Shown here: one piece after another, positions 25,644 through 33,562 of the stretch
Numbering within the stretch: position 1 is the first letter of the stretch
How the letters are laid out: every line of letters begins with the position of its first letter
Source of the DNA: Flavobacteriales bacterium
GTDB taxonomy: Bacteria; Bacteroidota; Bacteroidia; Flavobacteriales_D; Sanyastnellaceae
DNA length: 64,000 bases
Assembly (NCBI GenBank): GCA_002862785.1
Contig: PKDZ01000037.1
Span: 1 to 64,000 of the forward strand
Reading direction: 5' to 3'
The notes under the pieces: generated by a model
What the model saw: only the letters and a program-made list of their open reading frames with translations
Database searches by the model: none
What the model was told of the DNA's origin: nothing
Translations under genes and position numbers: made by a program

Positions 25644-27343
25644 AAGTAGATGAAGGGCGTTCCGCCGGCGGCGAGGACGGCCATGGCCACCACCACAGCT
25701 GCGGTGGCCGCCGCAACTTGGAGACCGAGCCCCGCCTGCACGAAGGCGGCGCGATAGCGTGCCTTCCACCGGGAAGGGAGCAGGTGGATGATGTACCCGA
25801 GCCCCATGACCGCAAAGACATGGCCGTAGTGGCCCAGCACTTCGGTGATCACCGCAACTGGAGTGGACGTCGTCAGGCGGGAGAGCACGAGGTTGGCTGA
25901 GGCCCATTCGGCCTGCAGGTCATGCTCCGTGTCGAAGGAAGCCCAGCTGGTGTGGGAGGCCGTCCGGAACCAGATGCGGGTGAACGTGATGAAATGGAAG
26001 GTGAGCAGGACGGCCACAGCCCGCTTCCAGACGCGGTCTTTCCGTTCCCAGGGGCTCACCTTCCGCCACAGCTTGTAGACGGTGATGCCCAAGCCGTTGA
26101 GGCCACCCCAGATGACGAAGTTCCAGCTCGCTCCGTGCCACAGTCCGCCCAGCAGCATGGTCATCCAGATGTTGATGTTGGTGATCACCCACCGGTGGAA
26201 GCGGGGGATGCGGGCCATGGCGATGCCCCCGCCAACCAGGCCTCCGGCAATAAGGCCGAGCGTGGTCAGGCCGGGCCGCAGCAAGACGACGAAGGTGAGC
26301 AGGAAACTGGCACTGATGGCCGTGAACCAGGAAGCCGACCGGTTGCCGCCCATGGGGATGTACAGGTAATCCTTGAGCCAACCTGAAAGGCTCATGTGCC
26401 AGCGCCTCCAGAAATTCCCGCAACTGTCGGCCTTGTAGGGGCTGTTGAAGTTCTGAGGCAGGCGGTAGCCCATGAGCAGGGCGACCCCGATGGCCATGTC
26501 GGTGTATCCGCTGAAGTCGGCATAGACCTGGAGGGAATAACCATACAGGGCCATCAGCATCTCGAAGCCGCTGTGCGCTTCCGGGGCCGCGAAGACCCGG
26601 TCGTTGAAGTTCACGGCGATCCAGTCCGCCAGCAGCACCTTTTTCAGCAACCCATTGAGGATCCAAAACCCGGCGAGACCGACCGTGGCTCGGGTGACAC
26701 GGCCCGGATTCAGGATCTGGGGCACGAACTCCGCCGCGCGGACGATGGGGCCGGCCACGAGCTGGGGGAAGAAGGAGACGTAGAAGCCGAAATCGGTCAA
26801 CCGCTTCAGAGGCTGGACGTGGCCTCGGTGGATGTCCACTGTGTAGCTGATGGTCTGGAAGGTGTAGAAGCTGATGCCCACGGGCAACAGGATGCGGTCG
26901 ACCGACCACGTTGTGCCGAGTGCGGCATTGGCCCCCACGGCCAGCCAGTTCCTTGGAATGATGTGGCTCCCTGTGGCTCCATTCCACGCATCGGTCAAGA
27001 AGTAGGTGTACTTGAAGTAAAAGAGCAGTCCGAGGTTCAGGGCGATGCTCAGGGCAAGCCATGCGTTGCGGCCCCGGGTCGAATTCGACCGGGCGATGCG
27101 GTGCCCGATCAGGTGGTCACTGAAGGTGGAGAAAATCAGGATGCCCACGAACCAGCCGGAGGTCTTCCAATAGAACAAGAGGCTGGCGAGGAGCAGCCAT
27201 CCGTGCCGGAGTGCCCGATGGCGGTCCCGGTTCCAGAGCCCGTCCACGAGGAGGACGCCCACGAGGAACACCCAGAACCCCGAATCGAGGAAGGTCCATG
27301 GCGCACCGGCATCGTGGGCGAGGAAGGGCATCCAGTCCATCAT
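25634..27343 (-). CDS. MBOAT-family O-acyltransferase (AlgI/PatA-like)
   Basis: A 569-residue inner-membrane protein with many hydrophobic segments. MBOAT proteins move acyl (usually acetyl) groups across the membrane for transfer to a polysaccharide. The invariant histidine is His403 in GGLWHGASWNFVIWGG. The upstream KDYLYIPMGGNR motif and SYTVDIHRG-type segment are also typical of the AlgI subgroup. About 10-12 membrane passes are visible. The start overlaps the stop of the upstream SGNH gene by four bases (ATGA), so the two are coupled. It is the last gene of a four-gene operon with two SGNH proteins and a LysM protein, matching O-acetylation loci. Peptidoglycan or a surface polysaccharide are the candidate acceptors. 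Confidence 0.92.
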   Translation of the reverse strand: MMDWMPFLAHDAGAPWTFLDSGFWVFLVGVLLVDGLWNRDRHRALRHGWLLLASLLFYWKTSGWFVGILIFSTFSDHLIGHRIARSNSTRGRNAWLALSIALNLGLLFYFKYTYFLTDAWNGATGSHIIPRNWLAVGANAALGTTWSVDRILLPVGISFYTFQTISYTVDIHRGHVQPLKRLTDFGFYVSFFPQLVAGPIVRAAEFVPQILNPGRVTRATVGLAGFWILNGLLKKVLLADWIAVNFNDRVFAAPEAHSGFEMLMALYGYSLQVYADFSGYTDMAIGVALLMGYRLPQNFNSPYKADSCGNFWRRWHMSLSGWLKDYLYIPMGGNRSASWFTAISASFLLTFVVLLRPGLTTLGLIAGGLVGGGIAMARIPRFHRWVITNINIWMTMLLGGLWHGASWNFVIWGGLNGLGITVYKLWRKVSPWERKDRVWKRAVAVLLTFHFITFTRIWFRTASHTSWASFDTEHDLQAEWASANLVLSRLTTSTPVAVITEVLGHYGHVFAVMGLGYIIHLLPSRWKARYRAAFVQAGLGLQVAAATAAVVVAMAVLAAGGTPFIYFQF

Positions 27344-28557
27344 GGATTCAGGGCTTGGTCAAGGGCCGCGCGCACGAGGGTATCGTACAGCAACTCGCCG
27401 ATGAGTTCATAGCCGGTGCGGTTGAAGTGAAGGTGGTCCGTGGCGGCGAACCCCACCTCGCGAAGCCGCTCGATGCTGTGGGCCCCTCCGAGAGCGCCGT
27501 AGAGGTCCCAGCAGGCCACATCCAGTTCTTGGGCGAGCGTGAGCATCGTCTGCCGGACCCGCTCGGCATTGGGGTTGTGTCGCCTCCGGTAATGGCTGTC
27601 GTTGTTGGTGATCAGCAGAATCTCAATCTCAGGCCGGGCTTCTCGGAGCCGGAGGATAAGGTCGGCATAGCGTTCAGCGAACCGGTGTTCCCGAAATCGG
27701 TCGGGGGCCATGTGCGCGTCATTGATGCCCCAGGCGAGGATGGCCAGATCCGCTGGGCATTCGGCGAGCTGGGTGCCGAGGTGGGGATGGCGCAACCAGG
27801 CCGCGGTGCTCGCGCCGTTGCCGCCCAAGTCGTGGAAGACCAGGGCGGCGTCTTCCTCCTTCACCCAGACCCCGTGCAGCCGCGCCAGGCTGTCCGGTGT
27901 CCACAAAAGCAGGGTGTCCGCCCCGCTGTCCGCCCACGCCCATTGGTGTTCGGGCGGATTCAGGATCTCCACCCCGGCGATGCACCCGGGGCCGTGGGAT
28001 TCTCCATTCCACAGCCTCACCGTGTCGGCGCCGAGGGCTGAGGCCTCGAGGCCGGTCAACCCCCATTCTCCGTCGTGCCGCCGGTGGGCGGAACGCTGGC
28101 CCGTCCATCGGGCCTGACTGGCCCACCGCACCTGTGGGGGGCCGTTCTCTCCGGCCAAGCGGTGGGGAGGGAGGACGCCCCGGCTCACGATGAGATCCGG
28201 CCGGTCCTCCGACAGGCGCTTGCGAAAGGTCCACCCGATGCGCCCAGCTTGCACATGGGACCCCCCGAAGTGGAGTACGGAAAGGGCTTCTCGCCCTTCC
28301 TCGAGAGCGTGCTCGAAAAGCAAGTGGCGGAATTGGTCGAGGAATTGCGCGATGTGTTCCTGCCCGACGATGCCCGTGGATTCACCACCGAGGAAAGTGA
28401 GGGCGTCGGATCGGAGTGGATCGGTCATCACCGTTCCAGCGGCCAGTTCGACCGACTCCGCTTCGCTCGCAGAACGGTCCTGTGCACGAGTTGGCCCCAA
28501 GGCGAGGAAGAAGGCCGGGATGGCCAACATCACATTGCAGCGCACCTCAATCATCAT
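27340..28557 (-). CDS. SGNH/GDSL-type periplasmic protein (paralogue 2)
   Basis: A 405-residue SGNH-fold protein with an N-terminal signal-like segment (MLAIPAFFLALG). Block I reads HFGGSHVQAG with nucleophile Ser100; the usual GDS is GGS here. Block III is AWGINDAH and the C-terminal Asp-x-x-His is DHLH (Asp374, His377), so the triad appears complete. SGNH partners of MBOAT proteins are either O-acetyltransferases (PatB, AlgJ/AlgX) or esterases (Ape1). Which of the two this is cannot be decided from sequence. It overlaps the preceding SGNH gene by 11 bases and the MBOAT gene by four. In-frame ATGs at 28557 and 28554 exist; the first is used. Confidence 0.85.
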   Translation of the reverse strand: MMIEVRCNVMLAIPAFFLALGPTRAQDRSASEAESVELAAGTVMTDPLRSDALTFLGGESTGIVGQEHIAQFLDQFRHLLFEHALEEGREALSVLHFGGSHVQAGRIGWTFRKRLSEDRPDLIVSRGVLPPHRLAGENGPPQVRWASQARWTGQRSAHRRHDGEWGLTGLEASALGADTVRLWNGESHGPGCIAGVEILNPPEHQWAWADSGADTLLLWTPDSLARLHGVWVKEEDAALVFHDLGGNGASTAAWLRHPHLGTQLAECPADLAILAWGINDAHMAPDRFREHRFAERYADLILRLREARPEIEILLITNNDSHYRRRHNPNAERVRQTMLTLAQELDVACWDLYGALGGAHSIERLREVGFAATDHLHFNRTGYELIGELLYDTLVRAALDQALNP

Positions 28558-30241
28558 TGGGTGCGGGGAGTTGCAGGGGCACGGAGGAGGACGGACGGCG
28601 CTCGATTCCCTTCATGGCCGGGGTTCGCCCCCCATTTTCCCACCGTCTGAATTCGGCCCAGAAGGCCCGATCGAGCCATTCGCCCACCTGGCGTGCCCCG
28701 CGTGGAGTGAAGTGGACGTGATCTGGTCCCGCCAACGGTGGTTCGGAGGCGACCCAGGCCGGCATGCTGCCCAAACCGCCCATGGCGACGAGCAAGTCCC
28801 AATGGGCCACGCCCGCATCGAGGCTGGCGTCACGGATGGCGGTTCGCACGGCATCCAACTGGGGGAAGGGGGTCCATTGTGTGCCCGTTTTCTCGGCCAT
28901 GTCCGAGGGGCCGATGACCAGGATGGCCGTCTCTGGGGCCAGGGCCTGAAACAATGCAATCTGACGTTTGAACCATCCGCCATAGCGCACCGCGGACAGC
29001 GAGTCTCGGGTGTATGGGACAGTGTTGCCTCCGAATTGAAGGACGATGAGGTCGGGTTCCAGCCGTTTGAGCTGGGTGCTGAAGGGGATGCGCGCCAATT
29101 TCCGAAACAGCGTGCCGGAAGAGCCTCGCATGGCCACTGAATGCCATTGGGTCCCCTGTCCGACTGGATGAAGGGCAAACAGGCGGGGAGGTCGACCCGA
29201 GAAGCACAGTTGAACGGGGGTCCCTCCGGGTTCCATCCCCGACGAGGGCAGGGTGAGCACACCGGGGAGGGTGCCCGGTTGGAGCGTGTCGACCGGAAGG
29301 CCGTCCACCAGGACTTCGCAGAGGGTGTAAACCGTATCGTGCCAGAGGTCAATTCGGTCCCACCGGGCAAATGAGCCTGGACTGCGGCGTTCGGGTCCCA
29401 CGTCGATGCAGGAGGGGGTGGAGGAGGAGTCCGCCGTGGCGTAACTGGCGAGCAGGCCGTAGTTCTCGTCGAGGTCTGTCGAGTCGCGCCGGCCGAAGCG
29501 GGTATGGCGTTTCCATGGACCGCGGAGCGCTTGTCGAAGGGAGAAACTCTGGACGAGCGGAACCGGGGGCTGGATGCCCGGGCCATGGCCGCCCCAGCGT
29601 TCCTGCCAACGCTGCCGAATCGTTCCGGAAATGCGGTCGCCCTCAATCTGGCTGTCTCCGTAATGGAGGACGTGAACTGATTCTCCCCGGTCCAGCTTGG
29701 CGAACAGGTCATGGAACGCCGGCTCTTCCTCCGGAGGAATGCCGATGCGGAGACTGCCCGGAATCCAATCGCCTGTTTCGGGCGTAGCGGCCGCGTTGGG
29801 TTCCGGGCCAGCCGAAACCGCCGTGGACGATGGAGAGGGGTCGGGGTCGGGATGGGCCGCGTCCATCTGTGGCTCCTCTTGGCGGGCTGCGACTGCGGAG
29901 TCAGGGGGCGGGGACGAGGGCACCACAATGCTGGAGTCGGCCTCCATGGAGGGGCGGTGTGCCGTGTCTTGGGCTTCGATGGCGGAGAGTTGTTCCTCGT
30001 ATCGCTCGAGCAAGGCTTCGACGTCATCGGGCTTCCATTGGGGAATGATGGTGGGCTGCGGGTCGGAGGCCCACAAACCATCCCAAGCGGACGGTGTTTC
30101 GATGCGAACGGTGTGCCCGGCGATGGTCCATCCCTCATCGGGACAGGCCCAGGCCAGAAGTGCCGAGGCTCCGCCGACGGCAAACAAAGCGAGGACCGGT
30201 CGCCAACGGGCTTCGCGTGAGGGGGAATCTGGCGCGCTCAC
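28547..30241 (-). CDS. SGNH/GDSL-type membrane-anchored protein (paralogue 1)
   Basis: A 564-residue protein from GTG 30241, which overlaps the LysM gene's stop as GTGA. The longer track ORF (to 30388) runs inside the LysM gene and is rejected. One membrane segment (VLALFAVGGASALLAWAC, about residues 16-33) is followed by a ~100-residue Pro/Ala/Glu-rich linker, so the domain sits in the periplasm on a tether. The SGNH domain shows LHYGDSQIEGDRIS with Ser197, QFGGNTVPYTRD (block III) and DHVH with Asp507/His510. Block I is the canonical GDS form, unlike paralogue 2. It is a candidate O-acetyltransferase or esterase acting with the MBOAT protein. Confidence 0.88.
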   Translation of the reverse strand: MSAPDSPSREARWRPVLALFAVGGASALLAWACPDEGWTIAGHTVRIETPSAWDGLWASDPQPTIIPQWKPDDVEALLERYEEQLSAIEAQDTAHRPSMEADSSIVVPSSPPPDSAVAARQEEPQMDAAHPDPDPSPSSTAVSAGPEPNAAATPETGDWIPGSLRIGIPPEEEPAFHDLFAKLDRGESVHVLHYGDSQIEGDRISGTIRQRWQERWGGHGPGIQPPVPLVQSFSLRQALRGPWKRHTRFGRRDSTDLDENYGLLASYATADSSSTPSCIDVGPERRSPGSFARWDRIDLWHDTVYTLCEVLVDGLPVDTLQPGTLPGVLTLPSSGMEPGGTPVQLCFSGRPPRLFALHPVGQGTQWHSVAMRGSSGTLFRKLARIPFSTQLKRLEPDLIVLQFGGNTVPYTRDSLSAVRYGGWFKRQIALFQALAPETAILVIGPSDMAEKTGTQWTPFPQLDAVRTAIRDASLDAGVAHWDLLVAMGGLGSMPAWVASEPPLAGPDHVHFTPRGARQVGEWLDRAFWAEFRRWENGGRTPAMKGIERRPSSSVPLQLPAPNDD

Positions 30242-31590
30242 CGGGTGGGAATTCGAATGCGCATGCCCGGGCGGAGGTCTTCCGGAGCCACCTCGTTGAG
30301 GTCGAGCAAATCGACGAGATCCACTCCCGGGTGATCCCGTGCAATGGACCAATAGGACTCTCCGGCTTCGACGGTGTGCCACGTCCATGAAGTGGCGTCG
30401 GTGGAGGAAGCGGGTGATGCGGGCTGGGAGGTCTCCGGCGGGATGCCACCACGCAGGCTCAAGGTCTGACCCACCCGGATCAGGTCACCCTCAATCTGGT
30501 TCCATCGACGGATATCCTCGATGCGGAGTCCCACGCGACGGGCGATGGTGCCCAGGACATCTCCGGGCCGCACGGTGTAGTTCCATGTGAGGGGCGCGGA
30601 GGGGAAAGGTCGGGCGCCACACCACCCGGCCGCAGTCGAATCCGAGGCGAGCCAGTCCCGTCTGACTTGCACAGAAGGGCGGGACGCGGTCCGTCCGATG
30701 GAATCCGTGGTGAACCAAGGATTTTCCGTTCGCAAGGCCCTTAGGTCCCATTCCGTATCCCGGTGGTGACTGAAATACAGCGGGGTGGCTTCTGCGCAAG
30801 AGAAAGGCACCCAGTCGCGCTCACGCAACGCCCAGAGGGCATGGAGCCGGTCTCGGCGAAAGTTGCGGTCCACTTGGAGCATGACCCGAAGCAGGTGCAG
30901 CCAACCGAGTAGATCCGCCTCCACAGCGTCGGCGTCGAAGGCCTGACCGGCCTGTCCGCCCCGGACCAGGGAGAGCACCTGTCGCATGGGCGATTCCGGA
31001 TGCACATCCTGGACTTGGGCAATGCGCAGGCAGGCGGCCTGGGCCATCCGTCCCGGCACATGGCGTTCGTCCCATCCCCGTCGGATGTCGAGCCCGAGTG
31101 CCAAGGCGGTCGGCAGGTCCATGGCCCACGCTCCGGCCCTCCGTCCCGGGCCGTAGTAGGCGGCATCCCATCCCGTCAGCACCATGGGCAGAACCGCCCA
31201 CTCAGAGGGAAGACCGGCCTCGGAGAGGGCACTTTCCATGGCCGGTCGGTGACGGTCGGAGGCGGCTTGGACGAGGCGAAAGCGGAGCATGCCATCGGCG
31301 AGGAGGCGGTCCAGGGCGCGGTCGGCATGATGCTCGGCGAGGGGCAGGGCTTCGAGCTCAGCGATGAGTCGGTCGGCCCAGGAGCTGTGTCCTCGGACGC
31401 CGTCCACCATCAGTTCGGGTAGCATCGGACCTAGGATGCAGTCCGGTTCCAAGGCTTCCAATTCTGCAATCCACGGTGACTCCTCGAAGGCGGAAATCAT
31501 GGAGGACCAACCCGACAGATCGGGTTGGGCCAAAGCCGCTCCTGTGCAGGGGAGGAGCAGTAGGAATCGGATGAAATCGGGCGTTTTCAC
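30238..31590 (-). CDS. Inactive-looking lytic transglycosylase with two LysM repeats
   Basis: A 450-residue exported protein from GTG 31590 with a signal peptide (FIRFLLLLPCTGAALA). Residues ~112-200 align with the MltD-type lytic transglycosylase core: LSEAGLPSEWAVLPMV, then GRRAGAWAMDLPTALALGLDI and WDERHVPGRMAQAACLRI. The catalytic glutamate of the PxxESAF motif is missing; the segment reads PMVLTGW, with Leu138 in its place. Two C-terminal LysM repeats (about 337-380 and 404-448; YTVRPGDVLGTIA, HTVEAGESYWSIA) bind peptidoglycan. It is probably a peptidoglycan-binding scaffold, not a cutter. As first gene of the MBOAT/SGNH operon, it hints that peptidoglycan is the acetylated polymer. Confidence 0.82.
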   Translation of the reverse strand: MKTPDFIRFLLLLPCTGAALAQPDLSGWSSMISAFEESPWIAELEALEPDCILGPMLPELMVDGVRGHSSWADRLIAELEALPLAEHHADRALDRLLADGMLRFRLVQAASDRHRPAMESALSEAGLPSEWAVLPMVLTGWDAAYYGPGRRAGAWAMDLPTALALGLDIRRGWDERHVPGRMAQAACLRIAQVQDVHPESPMRQVLSLVRGGQAGQAFDADAVEADLLGWLHLLRVMLQVDRNFRRDRLHALWALRERDWVPFSCAEATPLYFSHHRDTEWDLRALRTENPWFTTDSIGRTASRPSVQVRRDWLASDSTAAGWCGARPFPSAPLTWNYTVRPGDVLGTIARRVGLRIEDIRRWNQIEGDLIRVGQTLSLRGGIPPETSQPASPASSTDATSWTWHTVEAGESYWSIARDHPGVDLVDLLDLNEVAPEDLRPGMRIRIPTR

Positions 31591-31667
31591 GGGATGGCAC
31601 TGGCCGTATTACGAAGATGGGGGGGAGTGTGCAGTATCTTCCTGTTGCCAACCTGTTGTTGCCCCCA
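31591..31667. promoter_or_regulatory. Divergent gap between the LysM operon and the hybrid kinase
   Basis: 77 bases between GTG 31590 (minus) and ATG 31668 (plus). TATCTTCC at 31635-31642 is a possible plus-strand -7 box, 25 bases before the kinase start. No convincing box is seen for the minus-strand operon. Both genes may be controlled from here. Confidence 0.3.
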
Positions 31668-33272
31668 ATGAGCGTCGATTCCATCCACGAAATGGGACCT
31701 CGGGAACGCCAAGCGTTTCTCGAGGCAGAGGTGCGTCGTCTCCAGGCCAAGTGCAACCGCTATGAAGACATCGTGGCCAACATGGCCCTCGGCATTCTGG
31801 AGGTGGACACGCAGGAAAGGATTGTTCGGGCAGATGAGCGCTTCTGTTCGATTGTGGGGTATGCGGAATCCGAATTGAGGGGGAAGAAAGCCTCGGAAGT
31901 CCTCCTCTCTGGAGAGGAGGTCGATCAGATGGACGATCGGACAAGGGCCAGGAATTCGGGAGAGGCCGGAGCGTATGAAGTCCCCATCACCACGGCCGAT
32001 GGCGGTCGGAAGTGGTTGTTGATCAGCGGCGTTCCCAAACGCAATGCGGAGGGGGACATCATAGGCTCAGTGGGCATTCACCAGGACATCACCGAGCGGA
32101 AGATGGTGGAGGAAAACCTGCGGGAGTCGCGGGACGAGGCAAGGGCGGCCGAGAAGGCCGAGCGGGAATTCCTGACCCGGATGAGCCACGAGATCCGCAC
32201 CCCGATGAATGCCATCATGGGCATGGCGGACCTGCTGGGCGACACTCAGCTCGATTCGGAACAGAACAACCTGCTCACGTCCATTCGGGGGGGAAGCGTT
32301 CTCCTGAAGGGGCTGCTTGATGACATGCTGGACCTCGCCAAACTGGAGGCGGGCCAGCGGGTTTGCCACAAAGAGGCGACCCTCATCGAACCGATTGTCG
32401 AACGCGTGACCACCATCTTCCACTCCCAACTCAAGGAGAAGGGGGTTCGACTGGAGGTCCGCTTTGATGCCGATCTCCGAGTTGGTTGGAAGGTGGATCC
32501 CTCCATTCTGACCCAGATCCTGATCAACAGCCTGGGCAATGCGGTCAAGTTCACCGATTCCGGAACCATTGGCCTCACCCTGTCCCTCGAAGGGGGAGGC
32601 CCCATGGAGCCTCATTTGGTGCTGGAGGTGACCGATTCGGGCCTGGGAATCGACCAGAAGGACCTTGAGGTCGTATTCGAGCGCTTCAGCCAGGCATCCA
32701 ATCGCGAGGTCCGCCATGGCGGTACCGGACTCGGGCTCGCCATCGTCAAAGAACTGTGTGCCTTGCATGGAGGCGAGGCTACGGTCACGAGCACATTGGG
32801 GCAGGGCAGTACGTTTCGATTCACCCTGGCCATGGAGCCCGTGCTCGAAGAAGCGGATGCGCCGGTCACAACCGAAACCGCCCTGCTTGAGGGACATCGA
32901 ATCCTGGTGGTGGAGGACAACGATGTGAATCGATTCTTGATCCGGACCCTGCTCGGAAAATGGAAGGCGGACGTCACGTGTGTGGAGAACGGCCAGGAGG
33001 CCCTCAACCTGATGACCGAGAACCGGTTTGATCTCGTGTTCATGGACATTCAGATGCCGGTGATGGATGGTCTTGAGGCGACGCGACGGTTCAGGAATGT
33101 GGAGCGCGAGGAGAACCGCGAGCCGACTCCGATTGTCGCCCTAAGCGCGTTTGCCTTCGACCACGACAAGGAGGCCGCCAAGCAGGCAGGGGTGAACCTG
33201 CACATGTCCAAGCCCTTCAGTCGGGAGGAGTTGCAAGCCGTGTGCCTTGGCTTCCTTTCCCCTGATTTGTAA
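31668..33272 (+). CDS. PAS hybrid sensor histidine kinase with receiver domain
   Basis: A 534-residue soluble hybrid kinase. Order: a short coiled-coil (~10-30), one PAS domain (~32-142, with IHQDITERK closing it), a HisKA domain with FLTRMSHEIRTPMNAIMG (phosphoacceptor His174), and an ATPase domain with an N-box (NSLGNAVKFTD), G1 (DSGLGID) and G2 (HGGTGLGLAIV). A receiver domain follows (ILVVEDNDVNRFLI) with phosphoacceptor Asp460 in VFMDIQMPVMDG. No membrane segment is seen, so it likely senses an internal signal. ATG 31668 is preferred to the track's 31617. No response regulator is adjacent; phosphate may pass to a distant HPt protein. The divergent LysM/SGNH/MBOAT operon is a possible target only by position. 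Confidence 0.93.
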   Translation: MSVDSIHEMGPRERQAFLEAEVRRLQAKCNRYEDIVANMALGILEVDTQERIVRADERFCSIVGYAESELRGKKASEVLLSGEEVDQMDDRTRARNSGEAGAYEVPITTADGGRKWLLISGVPKRNAEGDIIGSVGIHQDITERKMVEENLRESRDEARAAEKAEREFLTRMSHEIRTPMNAIMGMADLLGDTQLDSEQNNLLTSIRGGSVLLKGLLDDMLDLAKLEAGQRVCHKEATLIEPIVERVTTIFHSQLKEKGVRLEVRFDADLRVGWKVDPSILTQILINSLGNAVKFTDSGTIGLTLSLEGGGPMEPHLVLEVTDSGLGIDQKDLEVVFERFSQASNREVRHGGTGLGLAIVKELCALHGGEATVTSTLGQGSTFRFTLAMEPVLEEADAPVTTETALLEGHRILVVEDNDVNRFLIRTLLGKWKADVTCVENGQEALNLMTENRFDLVFMDIQMPVMDGLEATRRFRNVEREENREPTPIVALSAFAFDHDKEAAKQAGVNLHMSKPFSREELQAVCLGFLSPDL

Positions 33273-33357
33273 ATGTCCCAAAGAGCTACATCAGACGACG
33301 GGAGCTAATTTTGTATCGTCAAAATAGCATAATAAGTAGACGAATTGCCATAAAGTG

Positions 33358-33387
33358 TTGGTTTTTTCGATTGTAATGTGTAAATTG
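33358..33387 (+). promoter_or_regulatory. Candidate promoter of the small RNA
   Basis: TTGG begins at 33358 and TAAATTG covers 33381-33387, with 20 bases between TTG and TA. That matches the Bacteroidota layout (TTTG, 19-21 bases, TAnnTTTG). The predicted start site, 4-6 bases downstream, falls where the first RNA hairpin begins. Confidence 0.45.
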
Positions 33388-33391
33388 ACGG

Positions 33392-33476
33392 TGTGGTTGA
33401 CAGGCACTTCCTTCGGGAAGTCAATCACAGTTGTGAATCGTAGAGAAGCACCCGCAACGGCGGGTGTTTCCATTTT
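33392..33476 (+). ncRNA. Candidate small structured RNA (~85 nt)
   Basis: Two hairpins follow the promoter. The first pairs GTGGTTG (33393-33399) with CAATCAC (33422-33428) and ACTTCC with GGAAGT around a UUCG tetraloop, with a six-base bulge on the 5' side. The second pairs CACCCGC (33449-33455) with GCGGGTG (33460-33466), extended by AAG/TTT, and is followed by CATTTT as a weak terminator tract. The pieces (promoter, start, hairpin, terminator) line up as one short transcript. I match no known family. It could instead be the trailing end of the kinase mRNA or a leader for the next gene. Confidence 0.4.
33446..33476 (+). terminator. Intrinsic terminator-like hairpin
   Basis: AAGCACCCGC, loop AACG, GCGGGTGTTT, then CCATTTT. 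A ten-base-pair stem with one wobble pair; the T-run is interrupted, so efficiency is uncertain. Confidence 0.45.
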
Positions 33477-33549
33477 CTGGACCAGCCGCTGCGTGGCAAC
33501 TTGTGGACAAGGCCCAAGCCCGTCATCGCGCTTCGACCGTCTTCGTTGG

Positions 33550-33557
33550 TAACTTGG
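33550..33557 (+). promoter_or_regulatory. -7-like box TAACTTGG
   Basis: TAACTTGG ends five bases before ATG 33563. It fixes the start of the YkuK-like gene over the longer track ORF. Confidence 0.45.
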
Positions 33558-33562
33558 TAGGC

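Larger units (their letters stand above)
33273..33562. other. AT-rich spacer of 290 bases
   Basis: This is the longest non-coding gap in the window and is visibly more AT-rich than its surroundings. It holds TAATTTTG at 33306-33313 (exact -7 consensus, target unclear), a candidate small RNA at 33392-33476 with its own promoter and terminator, and the TAACTTGG box of the next gene. The 60-residue minus-strand ORF at 33291-33473 has no protein character and covers the RNA hairpins, so I do not call it. The track's plus-strand ORF start at 33464 is also rejected. Confidence 0.6.

Noticed and set aside
33291-33473. 60-residue minus-strand ORF in the AT-rich spacer
   Set aside because: No signal, domain or promoter of its own, and it covers the predicted RNA hairpins.
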